Assembly: GCA_013397865.1 (NCBI GenBank)
Contig: VZTI01001048.1
Span: 4,482,936-4,546,935, forward strand
Source: Struthidea cinerea
Lineage: Eukaryota > Chordata > Aves > Passeriformes > Corcoracidae
Direction of reading: 5' to 3'
Length of the DNA stretch: 64,000 nucleotides
The position numbers were made by a program, and so were the translations under genes. This document shows, piece after piece, positions 14,664 through 25,400 of the stretch. The notes below the pieces were generated by a model, which saw only the letters and a list, made by a program, of their open reading frames with translations, was not told where the DNA came from and searched no databases. The first letter of the stretch is position 1; each line of letters starts with the position of its first letter.

Positions 14664-17366
14664 TTTCATTTTCTCTGGAACTGTCACTTTCTGACCTCAG
14701 CCAATCTCTTCTAAAGACTGTATTCTACCAAGTGGGTTTAGAATGAAGAAAAAAAAAGAAAAGCAGAAGTTTAAACCAAAAGTTCTTAGTAATTTCTAAG
14801 AGATTCATGGTTTGCATCAGGTCTTAAACATCTGGATATTAAAATAAGATTATTTTGGTTACATAAAATCAGTAATCTGAAGGGTCAAGTGACCTTACAG
14901 TACACTCTGTTTATGCTGCTCTTCTCCAAGCTTTCACTCAGAGAACAAAACTGCAGAGCATATCACAGGAGCTGTAGAAGCACGTTATAAATCGTGAGTT
15001 CCCATCCACACTACATCTTTGGTCATCAGTACCACTTGGAAGTTTCAGGAGACAATATGTGTAACATAAGATCAATTATCTGCCACCTGGCTTGTGGTAG
15101 CAAAGTTAAAAATATTCCAGGTCTAATTTATGCAAAAATCTGTGGAGTGCTGAAGGTACTCCAGGAGAACATGAACCAGGATGTCATTATCCATAAGAAC
15201 ACGCATTATAGCAACAGATAACCATCACTGGTGCTCTCTGTCTTCTGAAGCACCAGAGTACCAATTTAAAGAGTAAGCTCCTCCTTACAGACAACATGTA
15301 AGGTCTCACTACTACTACACATTCTGGATCGCCAGGGAAATGAAGCAAAACCTAAGCTAAGGTCCCAAGTACATTAGTACCCATCGGGATACTACCCTGG
15401 TTGCTTGTTCTTAATGTTAGCAACTACTACTACTTAACGTGAGAACTGCTACTTCTTTTAGTACCTAAATATGGTACAATCAACAAGGAGAAAGCTACAT
15501 CATATCTTCAATTTAATCTGAACAGCCCATGCTGAAGTTGTTCTTAATTTTTATTTCTTTCTAGGTTGTAGACTAAAAAGCCAAACCAAACTCAAGCCAA
15601 ATACCTGTCAAAACATCTTTATTTTCTCCTGCCTCAATCTGAAAATAAAACTTAACTGTTAGTTTGATGTTTCTGTCAAACAGAAATGGAAACTTCTTCT
15701 TTTTTCCCTCACTTTTTCTTTCCTTCCAAAAAAGAAAATTCTGATTACTGCTTCAGAACAATAGTTTGACTAACACTGACATTCCTCAGTGGACCGCACT
15801 TAGCACAGAAATGGTTTACTTCTGCTAGAATTTGCAGAGCAGCCTTATACTGATTCTTTTATCTTCATTTTTCTCCCTTGACATGAACACCAGTGCATAC
15901 AACACAAAATTTAGTCTCTGCACACACTGTTCTGCAGACCCTGTGACATCCTGCTGAGCTCAAACACCTTCCTTTAAGAAGTTTAAACTAAAGGTGGCAG
16001 AAGGCTGGACCTTTAATTCTTCTTGTTGCATGGAGAAATATAAATAGGCCCCACCAACCTGCCTTGCACACATTATCCTCCCCTTTGGTGCTCCACGCGA
16101 AAGTGCCCATGTGCATTTGCAGGAGAGTACAGGGCTCTTTGTGCCCATTCCCTCCGCTTTCTGGTCACAGCCTGTGCAGCTCAAGCCACCCCCAAAGCAC
16201 TGCAATGCCATGGCTCCTCCCAAGCTCCTCCATCAGTGTATAAAACACAAATACCTGGAGAGAAGCTGCTGCACCTGTGGGGAATGTGAAGGACACCAGA
16301 CTCCAGCAGATGAAAACCAAAGCTGTTACACGGCAGGGGGACACTGCAGATCCCATGTGGCCCTATCAATTTTTAAATTATACATTTCCCACAGAGAACT
16401 GTATCAGGATTTCTGAACCTAAGTAACAACTAACAGACAATTAATAGCCTGAACGCAAACACCTTCAGAAAGAGCTGAGCTAAACCCAGAATTTATCCTA
16501 CAAAATCTACTTGACTTCTTGCATGAAATTAAAGGTCTTTAAAAAGTAACCATTCATGTAATGTCTTGTACTGTGCTTAATCAGATAATATGCAAACAAA
16601 AATGGTATATTATGTAAATTTCCTTCACTTGAACATGACAAGTTGCTTTTCCTTTGCATATTACACCACCAAGTGGCCTAATGCTCTTATTTTTTCTGTT
16701 CAATTTGTTTCCTCTTAGAGATACCACTACACAAAACAAAATTTAATTAAAAAGATCAATTGCTACCTAAACAAAAAAAATTAACTGGAGTATCATCTAA
16801 GAGATTCAGCTAGATACTTGTATTAAACTTTCTCCTATTACAGCTTACAAGTTAAAATTTAATACAAGTACAAATTTCATCATCTTTTACAGCAACTTAA
16901 AACTTACTAGGAAAAGGCTTCTCTCCATGTTATTTGGGTAATACACGTCTAACGGAGCATTGTGATGTGCCTGCTATGAGTGCAGGCTTTTCAGATGCTT
17001 TATTCAACTTAAAACATGACAAAAGTAATTAAAATACATACTGTGGGAAAAAAAATGTTTAGGATTTTAATTAAAGTCTGGCCAAGTATGTGAATTAAGG
17101 AAGTTCGAACTGGCTGGTAATATCTTAATTGAACAAGCAAACCTTGCCTGTACTTGAAATGAGCAGGACTACACACACGAGTGAGGGCAGTGGGATCAGG
17201 CTTAGAATCAATAGTAAATATAATTTGGTTACATCTCAAAAAATTACTAGGTTGGACCCATCAGTTCAAACTAGAGCTCAAACTTTTCATCCTCAATTTC
17301 AATGCCCACTCTTATACTGCTACCAGATGGTGTGGTTTTATCTGGAAATCCACTCCATATTTTGAC

Positions 17367-17392
17367 TATATATATATATATATATATATATA
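17367..17392. repeat. (TA)13 microsatellite
   Basis: Thirteen uninterrupted TA units lie in otherwise unremarkable AT-rich intergenic sequence. It is likely to vary in length between individuals. Confidence 0.95.
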
Positions 17393-18848
17393 ACACACTG
17401 GCCTCTTCCAGTAACATCTCTCCTCCCCAAGGAAATTACCTGCTGCAATTGCTAAGATGGGCTTCAGTTCCAACTTGCTTGCTGTTCAGGTTTCTCCCTT
17501 CTTTTGCTCCAAATCCTCCACTTGACTAGGGAAAAGCAGGGATGATGGATAAATCCCATTTGTCCATCAATCTCCTCTCATGAGGACCCAGCTGAATCCT
17601 GTTTAATTTTCCCAACCTGTGCAGCAATAGCAGCCAAGAACCAAGGTCATAAATGTTTAAATTTCATGCAATTTCATGCATGTCTAGCAAAAATTTTGCT
17701 ATTTTAGTTCAGAGATGTGCAACAAGGTATTTCTTCTGATGCACAAAATCACTTCGAAAGAGAGTTATTAAAAGAGGTGCCTGCAGGTTTTGGGCAAGGT
17801 CACAGGAAAGATATTTACAAAACACAGACTTGTACAAATACACGCACACACAGAGATCTTAGGGCATGATCCATATGAGTGCTTTATGGACAATAAGATA
17901 ATCATATTTATGACTGAATCACAACCTTATTATAAAGTTTATTACAGTCATAAGGATCTTGGGGAAGAAACAGATAATTGCCTGTTTTCATGAGTAAATG
18001 AATTAGACACTTCAGTGCTAAACTGAAAAAAGAGAAAATGTATCATAATGATGAGACTGTCTATTCAAATTAAGGGAAAAAATTCCATCTGTCGCAGTGG
18101 ATTTTGTCAGGACATGCACATAGAAAATGACAACGTCTCTTTAATACTCACAGAGCCAAGAAAATAGTAATATTGATCACATCTTTCAGCTAATGAGTAA
18201 CAGACTCAAAAGTCATATTAATAACACAACAATCAATAAAATATTGACTACATTCTTTACTTCAGCCATATGTATTCAGGTATTATTAGAAAGGTGTGTT
18301 ACTGTAAAATACTGGTTTAAAATGAATGTCTGTCACAAAAACTGCTTATCCCAATGTTTCCATGTGTCACAGACTACAAACCAAACCTGCTTAGGAAAAA
18401 CTCCCAGTGACTTTAGCATCCCAGGTTTCTATATGCTTCTGCACTCACAGAAGCCTTCTTCCTAAGACTTTGCCACTCACCTCCTGTGCCTTGTAGCAGC
18501 CTCTGCACCTTCCTGCTGTTACCAGGATCTACTTCTTCCTCCTGAACCAGTGACTAAAGCAACAAGGTTTCACCAAGTTATTTTATTTCTGTTAACACAT
18601 TAAATTATAATGCTTATGCTATATACTCACTGAGCAAAAACAAACCCACAAATGACCCTGCTTATTGCATCCTTCTTTTATCATTTCGGTAAAAAAAAAC
18701 AAACAACAAAACCATGATAAATTTAAATAATTATGGTATTTGATGTCTAGCTAAATGAATATACACTAATATGATCTTATGCTTTCCATGAATCTCAAGA
18801 AAAGTTCTTTAGGAGATGGAAAAAGGTACATGTGAAAACACTTGGATA

Positions 18849-18980
18849 TCTTGGAAGTGTTGGAGGCTAGACTGAATGGAGCTCTGAGGAACCTGGTCTA
18901 GTGAAGGGTGTCCCTGTCCCTGGCAGAGGGGTTGGAACTAGGTGGTCTTTAAGGATCCTTCCAACCCAAACCAGTCATGA
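18849..18980 (+). mobile_element. CR1 LINE 3' region fragment
   Basis: The order of blocks matches CR1 3' sequence: 'gaagtgttggaggctagactg', 'ctgaggaacctggtctagtg', 'ggtgtccctgtccctggcag', 'ggttggaactaggtggtctttaagg' and 'ccttccaacccaaacca'. The terminal ATTCTATG-type repeats are degraded. It lies on the same strand as the other CR1 fragments in the window. Confidence 0.9.
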
Positions 18981-20984
18981 CTCAACGATCTATTTTCAAA
19001 CATTTTCTCTGTTAGTGGCTAACAGTGATAACACACATTATTGTCTCTCACTCTTAAATGCTAGTTGCTTTAGAAACTTGTCACAGATTAGGAACATGAC
19101 TCTCAGAAAATATGCAATGAACTTATTAATCCTGCACATTCAACCAACAAGAATAAGACCTTGCCTTTCAAATATCAAACGGTGATAACACTCTTCATAG
19201 GCTTACAAATTATATTTTAGACAGTATGCCCAGCTAGGGTATGAGGGGTTTGGAGGGGGAAGAAATACTGATGTAATGGGAAAGCAGAGCTAGAGAAAGG
19301 ATGGCAAAGCCAGTGTGTATTCTAGGGGGTGTGTGAGGACTAACTGTTCAGAATCATCCTTCTCTGATCCAGAGGATGCTATTGAAGGATACACCTAGCA
19401 GCTCTCAATATTGGCCAGATCTCACATTACTTGCTTGTGTGTAAGTCTCTCAGATTTTATTAATTTCAGGACAAGATTAGTCAGGAAATTTCAGAGTAAC
19501 AATTGAACAAATGGTCTTGCCATATGACTTTTAAAAGAAAAACTTTAGAAAGTCTGCCAATCTTCTTGTGGGAACAGAGGATATAGCAACATTTTTTTCA
19601 TTCTATAAAACATGTCCTTTAAATATTTACTAGTCTTGTATTTTCTACATGTGGCCACATCCCAAGCAAAAGCCCTCTACCTCTCACTAAAGTATGCTAA
19701 AGAACATTCACTGCATATGTAATAAGAGTATTAAAGGATCCAGATGTGAATTAGAAAAACAACTGCGTCCATTATAGCTGAATTTCAAACTACTGGAGTA
19801 AGATCAAGTGGGAAAGCTGTGGTTTATTCCAGAGCACCACCCACACAATCTCTGAGCAGGAGACCAAATGATAGTAATGTAACCAGCAAAATGCAAAACA
19901 AAGCTGTCACATCTGATTACACTCCCAGTGACTGAATGGACAACAGACAAGAGATTTTCTCGATCTTCACAAGGTCTCAAAATAGACCTTGTATTGCTGT
20001 ACAGCCACACATATCATAAATTTCTAATTAACAACTTTTTTTCTTTTTGGCTATAAAACATCACATATGATTCAACAAACTTGATGAATACTTACAGGAC
20101 TATTGTGTGGGAATAAATTAAAGCTTCTCTTTTGAAATAGAAGCAGTTTATTTTTGCACTCCAAACTTCAGAGAAGTGAAATTTCAAGATGCATTATAGA
20201 AGAGGTCTTGGCAGAAAACAATACCTACACAGTGTTGTTGAAACAACAATGACTGCAGCTTAAGCAATAGCAAAAAGTACACTATTAACTTTGAAAGACT
20301 AAACAATCAGTGTTGCATTTAATTTTGAACACCAGTTGCTTCCTTTGGGAGCACTCCCAGGCAAGGCAAATGGGCACCTTCCAAGATTTCTAGGAGGTCA
20401 GAATTTCTAAGTTACTTTTGACCTGTAATGCACAATATGTATTTTTTTTCCTTAGAGTTTTAACATGATTATAAAGTATTTGTTTTCAAAACTGGTGAGC
20501 AAGTTTAGGCACTCAGTCAGCAAGCCTGAGGCTGTCCCAGCCTGTGCAGGACAGGCACAACCATGTTTGGAGAGACGTGTTGCTTGGATGGGTACAGATT
20601 CTACACACCTCTGCCAACCCTTCCTCGGGTAGACAAACCCCCTGGTCTTCTCACTGGTACAAATTCGGGCACAGGTTCTCAAACTCCAGCAACAGCAAGC
20701 CACGGCTAGCAGCCTTTGTCCCGGATTGAGGTTGTGTGGTTAGCTGAAGCTCTGGCTGACGTGCCCGGCCAGCAGCAGCAGCCAGGTCACGGCCACACCA
20801 CAGCCAAGGAGCCGGCAACTCTCTCAGGCCCCTTGGCATCCAGTCAAGTGCAGAGTAAACTCTGCTGCCAGAAGGACAGGCTGCCCCAGCACCCCTTCTG
20901 CTGCTGTCACCTTTGGCCCCTGGCACTCACAGTCATGGCAGGGGATATTCTGTGGCACAGGCTTCTGCGAACAGCAGCACTCAG
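18981..20984. other. Intergenic sequence grading from AT-rich to GC-rich
   Basis: There is no recognisable exon. From about 20,500 the base composition shifts upward in GC, approaching the BRD7 CpG island. Open frames here overlap on both strands, as expected in GC-rich non-coding DNA, and carry no recognised domain. Confidence 0.6.
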
Positions 20985-21145
20985 GCCGAGTACTCGGGTG
21001 GTGGAGACACCGTCCCTGGGGGTGTTTAAGGAAAGACTGGACGTGGCACTTAGTGCCAGGCTCTGGTTGACGCGGTGGTGATCAGTCACAGGTGTGACTC
21101 GATGACCGCAGAGGCCTTTTCCAGCCTCAGTGATTCTGTGACTCC
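20985..21145 (+). mobile_element. CR1 LINE 3' end fragment
   Basis: The blocks 'ggtggtggagacaccgtccc', 'gtgtttaaggaaagactgga', 'cgtggcacttagtgcca', a 'gtggtgatcagtcacagg' segment and the terminal 'cctcagtgattctgtgact' follow the CR1 3' consensus in order. The copy is CpG-rich compared with the other CR1 fragments, in keeping with its GC-rich surroundings. Confidence 0.9.
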
Positions 21146-21334
21146 GTAATCCTGCCGAAGTCTCTGAAACGCTGCAGTGCCCTGGGGCCCCAAGGGTGGG
21201 ATAAGAGGGACAGGGATGCAGGCACAGCCCGTCTCAGGCTGGGAGCAAGGGGCACCGCCAGCGGAGCAGCAAGGAGCTGCTGCTGGCTGCGTGAGGGGAC
21301 AGGGCGCAGGAGGCTGGGGGCAGGCACAGGACTG

Positions 21335-21586
21335 GCGAGATTCAGATTAGATATTAGGAAAAAAAAGAAAGGAAAAAAAAAAAACACCAAAAACGCTCTT
21401 CGGATGTCAGGCATTGGAACAGGCTGCCAAGGGAGGTGGTGGAGTCACCATGCCTAGAGGTGTTTAAGAGGTGCGTGGATCTGGCGCTAGGTGATGTGGT
21501 TTAGGGGTTACAGTGGTAGTGCTGTCTTGACAGCGGGATTTGATGATTTTAAAGGGCTCTTCCAACCTTGAAAATTCTATGATTCG
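21335..21586 (+). mobile_element. CR1 LINE 3' end fragment next to the BRD7 CpG island
   Basis: It begins with the diagnostic 'gattcagattagatattagg' block and continues with 'ggcattggaacaggctgcca', 'gggaggtggtggagtcacca' and 'gaggtgtttaagaggtg'. It ends in 'ttccaaccttgaaaattcta' followed by TGATTCGG. A poly(A)-rich expansion interrupts it near 21,359-21,384. It is on the + strand, like BRD7, and stops at the island edge. Confidence 0.9.
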
Positions 21587-21734
21587 GTAGGATGCCGTGA
21601 GGGTTCTGGAGAGGCGACGCTGCCCGGGGAGCGGAGGGGGCTGCTCACAAGGGAGAATGCCCCGAGCTCGCCGCTTCCAGGCGCGGAGCAGATCACGAAC
21701 CCCACAGCCCGCCGCCGCCCGGACATGCCACCAC

Positions 21735-21746
21735 TGCGCCTGCGCC
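21735..21746. promoter_or_regulatory. NRF1-like site TGCGCCTGCGCC
   Basis: The dyad GCGCCTGCGC resembles the NRF1 core GCGCATGCGC with one substitution. NRF1 sites are common in CpG-island promoters. This is a motif match only. Confidence 0.35.
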
Positions 21747-21760
21747 AGACCCCCAGCGCG

Positions 21761-21773
21761 CCAGGGGGCGCTG
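21761..21773 (+). promoter_or_regulatory. CTCF-type core motif CCAGGGGGCGCTG
   Basis: The core CCAGGGGGCGCT matches the vertebrate CTCF consensus (CCACCAGGGGGCGCTA-like) through all the high-information positions, preceded by AGCGCG. Forward orientation, reading toward BRD7. Occupancy is inferred, not shown. Confidence 0.6.
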
Positions 21774-21807
21774 CGCGGCCACCGTCGCCTGCTGCCGGGC
21801 CGCGCGG

Positions 21808-21976
21808 NNNNNNNNNNNNNNNNNNNNNNNNNNNNNNNNNNNNNNNNNNNNNNNNNNNNNNNNNNNNNNNNNNNNNNNNNNNNNNNNNNNNNNNNNNNNN
21901 NNNNNNNNNNNNNNNNNNNNNNNNNNNNNNNNNNNNNNNNNNNNNNNNNNNNNNNNNNNNNNNNNNNNNNNNNNNN
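21808..21976. other. Assembly gap (169 N) inside CpG island
   Basis: The gap is flanked by very GC-rich sequence, the usual cause of drop-out in short-read assemblies. It probably hides the BRD7 start codon, first coding exon and first donor site. The true length may differ from 169 bases. Confidence 0.99.
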
Positions 21977-22172
21977 GGCCCATCGCCGGGGCGGTTTGAA
22001 CGCTCCGCGCTGAGGCTGCGGGGAGCGGGGCCCTCGCTCCGCCGGCGGGCCCGGGGTCGGCAGCTCTGCGCGGGGAAGAAGCAGCTGCACGGTCTGGAAA
22101 TGAGGAAATGGTGCGGTGACGGCCTCTGGAAGAAGCCAGAAGCAGCGGAGGGATCGCGCGGGGTTATTGAGG

Positions 22173-22181
22173 ACGGAAGTG
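22173..22181 (+). promoter_or_regulatory. ETS-type site ACGGAAGTG
   Basis: This matches the GABPA/ETS core CGGAAGT. It lies just downstream of the CpG island, about 45 bp upstream of BRD7 exon 2. Motif match only. Confidence 0.3.
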
Positions 22182-22226
22182 TGTTTTCTTTGGTACTCAC
22201 ACAGTTTGTTTCTCTGCTGGTTTAAG

Positions 22227-22435
22227 AATACGTAGAAAAGCCACTGAAGCTGGTGCTGAAAGTTGGAGGAAATGAAGTTGCTGAGCTCTCCACTGGAAAT
22301 GCAGGACTTGATTCCAGCCTCTACGAAGACAAATCAGAACATGAAAAACACAAGGACAGAAAAAGAAAAAAGAGAAAGAAAGGAGAAAAACAAGTTCCTG
22401 GAGAAGAAAAGGAGAAAAGAAGGAGAAAAGTTAAG
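22227..22435 (+). CDS. BRD7: BRD7 exon 2
   Basis: It starts with the last two bases of a split Glu codon, then YVEKPLKLVLKVGGNEV. It ends in a basic run, KHKDRKRKKRKKGEKQ, that matches the BRD7 nuclear localisation region. The acceptor follows tttctctgctggtttaag and the donor is GTATGT. It ends in phase 0. Confidence 0.95.
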
Positions 22436-25400
22436 GTATGTGTTCATGCTACTGCATTTTAGCAAAAAAAAATGTTTTGACTTTCTCTAGGTTTCACATC
22501 AAAAGGTCAGCAGATATGTCTGTAACTTGTATCGTTAGACTGGAACACAGGCTCGATGTGTGGGGTGTTCATGTCTCATTTTTAAAGGACACACACCAGA
22601 TAGCTGTCACATTTTCTAAAAAACTAATTCAGTGATACATTGCATTGTATGGCTGAATTATTTCAGTGTCCAGCAGATGGAGACAGTACATAAAGAATAC
22701 AGAATTTTAAACACAAACTATTCTTATTTTTTAAACTTTGTGAATTTGTTTTGAAAAATCTAGACAGCATTATGTACAGTAATAATGCAGGGTTTTCAGG
22801 TGCTCTTACAGCTCCATAACGATCTTTCCAGGAGGACAAAAAGAAACGAGATCGAGACCATGGAGACAGTGAGGGAGAACAGGAAATGAAATGTCAGACC
22901 CCCGTCAGAATGGAATTGTCACCAGAAAAACCACTGACGAGTACTTTATCAAAGCAGGAAGGTAGGGGGTTAAAAGAAATTTCTTTTGCTAATTCATGTT
23001 TTCTCTAGTTGACTCATGTTTTATTGTTCTTTGTTTCTATAGCAAGTGACTTGGCATTTTTTTGCCATATCAGTGTTTTTCTCCACATCATACAAAAGTT
23101 TGGAATTAGCTTGCTGTACACTCCTTTAGGACAGTGGTGTCTGGTACTTCTGCCAGAGTGAGCAGAATGTCAAGTAAGGGCAATGAGAAAAGTAGATCCC
23201 CTGTAGGTATTGTGGGGTTTGCCATCATGTTCTTTTCTTTATACTTAATTCTCAAGATGCATCAGCTTTGTTCATTGATTTCTAATATCTTGCAAGTTTA
23301 ATACCTTGTACGATCAGTTCTGCCTCACACCCTTTCTCCCCGCCTTGTTTTTGGTCTAGAGGTGGAACAGACACCCCTTCAGGAAGCTCTGAATCAACTC
23401 ATGAGACAGCTGCAGAGGTAATGTCTGTGCTCCAGGCTTGCAGAGCTGTGAAGTGAAAATAACACACAGTAAGGGAAGGGGCATATACAAAGCTGAGTGA
23501 AAATATTATTGCTAAATATATTGCTAAGAGGGCTATTTTAGGAGTTTAAGTGCTAGTTTAAGAACATACACTTAGAACTTCTCTTCAGGTTAGGCTTCTT
23601 GTGAACACCTCCAGTTTCAAGTTCATAGTAGTTTTAAAAAGCTTTCAAAACCAGGATAATTTTCCAGTAATGTGATGCTTTCTTTGGGGGAACCTTTTGA
23701 AAGGAAGGCACAAGAGTTTATAATCAACTTGCCAAAGTTTCTTTTACCTTGAGTTCTCCTATTTTAGCATTATATACTGTAAAAAGGAAGCATGCACTTG
23801 AAAACTTCAACCATGTTCTCTTACTGTCTTACTAGCCAAATGTTTTTTGATTAAAACAATCAAGTCAGCAGTTCTTTCAAGTAGTCTCTTATTTAAGATA
23901 ATCTTTCTTGACTTTAAGAGTATCTGTGTCTTGTACAAGAGTGGTTGAAGGATCTTTCCCTTCAGCTGTCTCACCAGACTGAGCTTGAAACTTTGTTTGC
24001 AAGTTTTTTCTTATCACTAAATTTTCAAGACCTGGGTGTGGTGTCAGTTTCAAGAAACTTAAACTATCAAAAAATGCCTGTGTTAGTTTTGGCTCTCTTT
24101 CCCTGCATATAAAAAGCAGCACTTTTGATTTTGAACCCTATCTCTTCCCTTCTGATAATTTCAGAATAAGTGATGAATGACAAGAATATTCTTATGATAT
24201 ATATTTCTTTTATTTTTTAATTAATTATAATATAGTATAAAATCCCTGTGTTAAAATCCAAAAATCTTTAAAATAAAGTTTGGGTCTTTTCATCCTCTTT
24301 GGAACGCAGGTAGTTATCTAAATATAGAAATAACTTCTAAAATACATTTGTAGCACTTTTTTGGTATATGTATTTGCATACAAGATCTTTTCAACCTTGA
24401 AAGAGAAAGATTATGCTGACACAAGCTTTCTCTCTTTATAGTTCTGAGTCCTTTTCAGCTTAGTTATTTCCTTTCTATTTAATTCCAAACTCAGTATGTT
24501 CTTTGTTATAAGTTGAAACATAAAAAACTGTCTTTCATTTCTTAACAGAAAGGATCCAAGTTCTTTCTTTTCATTTCCTGTGACTGACTTTATTGCCCCT
24601 GGCTATTCCATGATCATTAAAAACCCAATGGATTTTAGTACCATGAAAGAGAAGATCAAGAACAATGGGTACCAGTCCATAGAAGAATTAAAGGTAATGC
24701 TTTGAATTTTGTTTTGACTACAAAGATATATTATGCTCAATTGACCTGAAGTCTAGTATTTTATGAGAATATAAAGATGTCAAAAAGAACCCGTTTTCTG
24801 CCTCAATAAATGTTTCTTCTTGAATTTTTGTGAGCAAGTAAGTTCTGACAGTAAAAGAGAAAACACTTCTGGTTTGTAAACATCCATCTCAAAAAGATGC
24901 AGATGGTTTCAGGTTTTGTGCAGGATTACATAGAACCTGTCAGTTTGTCCTTCAGCCTGTTATTTTAGATCTGTTACTTCTTCCAGGCTAATCTAGTCAT
25001 GTAGATCAACGAGTGAAGGCACAGTGTGCTTGGTCCTGTTGGCAGCAACTGCTTATCCTGGTGCTGTAGTGTGTCTAATGGATTCAAGGGCCTGTTTTGA
25101 AAGCCTCCTAAAGCTTTTTAAAGATGTGGGGCCTAGTTTTGTTTCATTTTCTTCATCAGAAATGCTCTCTAGTTCTTTACTGGGCTAGATGAGGACCTGA
25201 GAGGTGTAATTTGTGTGCAATTAAGAATTAGGCAGATGTTAGTTAATAGTATTGGTTGTATTTTCTTGCATGTTCTTCTTTAGATCTCCAAAACTTAAGA
25301 CAAATATTCCCTATTGTAACAGCTGTTTCTAGTTAGTTTTTAATTTTAACTTTGTAAATAGATGAGAATGTGATAAAACATATTCACCTGTAGAGGCTGC

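Larger units (their letters stand above)
918..18848. other. Intergenic sequence left of BRD7, no exon detected
   Basis: This AT-rich stretch of about 18 kb has no open frame with recognisable homology, no GC-rich promoter and no tRNA or rRNA. In mammals NKD1 lies on this side of BRD7 at a distance, but I recognise no NKD1 coding exon on either strand. Separately listed items inside are an A/T homopolymer cluster, a 50-bp tandem duplication and a TA microsatellite. Distal enhancers or unspliced non-coding RNAs cannot be excluded by reading alone. Confidence 0.6.
21590..22170 (+). promoter_or_regulatory. BRD7: CpG island and probable BRD7 promoter with missing exon 1
   Basis: CpG density rises sharply on both sides of the N gap, unlike the rest of the window. 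The island sits immediately upstream of the exon carrying the BRD7 YVEKP segment, so it should hold the transcription start and the short first coding exon. No MGKKHKKHK-type start is readable on either flank, which places that exon in the gap. An NRF1-like site (21,735-21,746) and a CTCF core (21,761-21,773) lie left of the gap. There is no TATA box, as expected for a housekeeping chromatin gene. Confidence 0.8.

Noticed and set aside
16111..16416. A 101-codon frame with several Cys and His
   Set aside because: No regular zinc-finger spacing, no recognised family, overlapping frames of similar size on the other strand, and no splice or promoter context.
1..20500. Possible NKD1 exons, expected from mammalian gene order
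   Set aside because: I compared readable frames with the NKD1 EF-hand-like and His-rich segments I know and found none; the gene probably lies further left.
20452..21089. Cluster of overlapping frames before the BRD7 island
   Set aside because: GC-rich sequence yields open frames on both strands; part of it is CR1 3' end, and no domain is recognisable.
21464..22225. Long open frames on both strands crossing the N gap
   Set aside because: They stay open only because the gap is translated as unknown residues, and their flanks are GC-rich promoter DNA and CR1 sequence.
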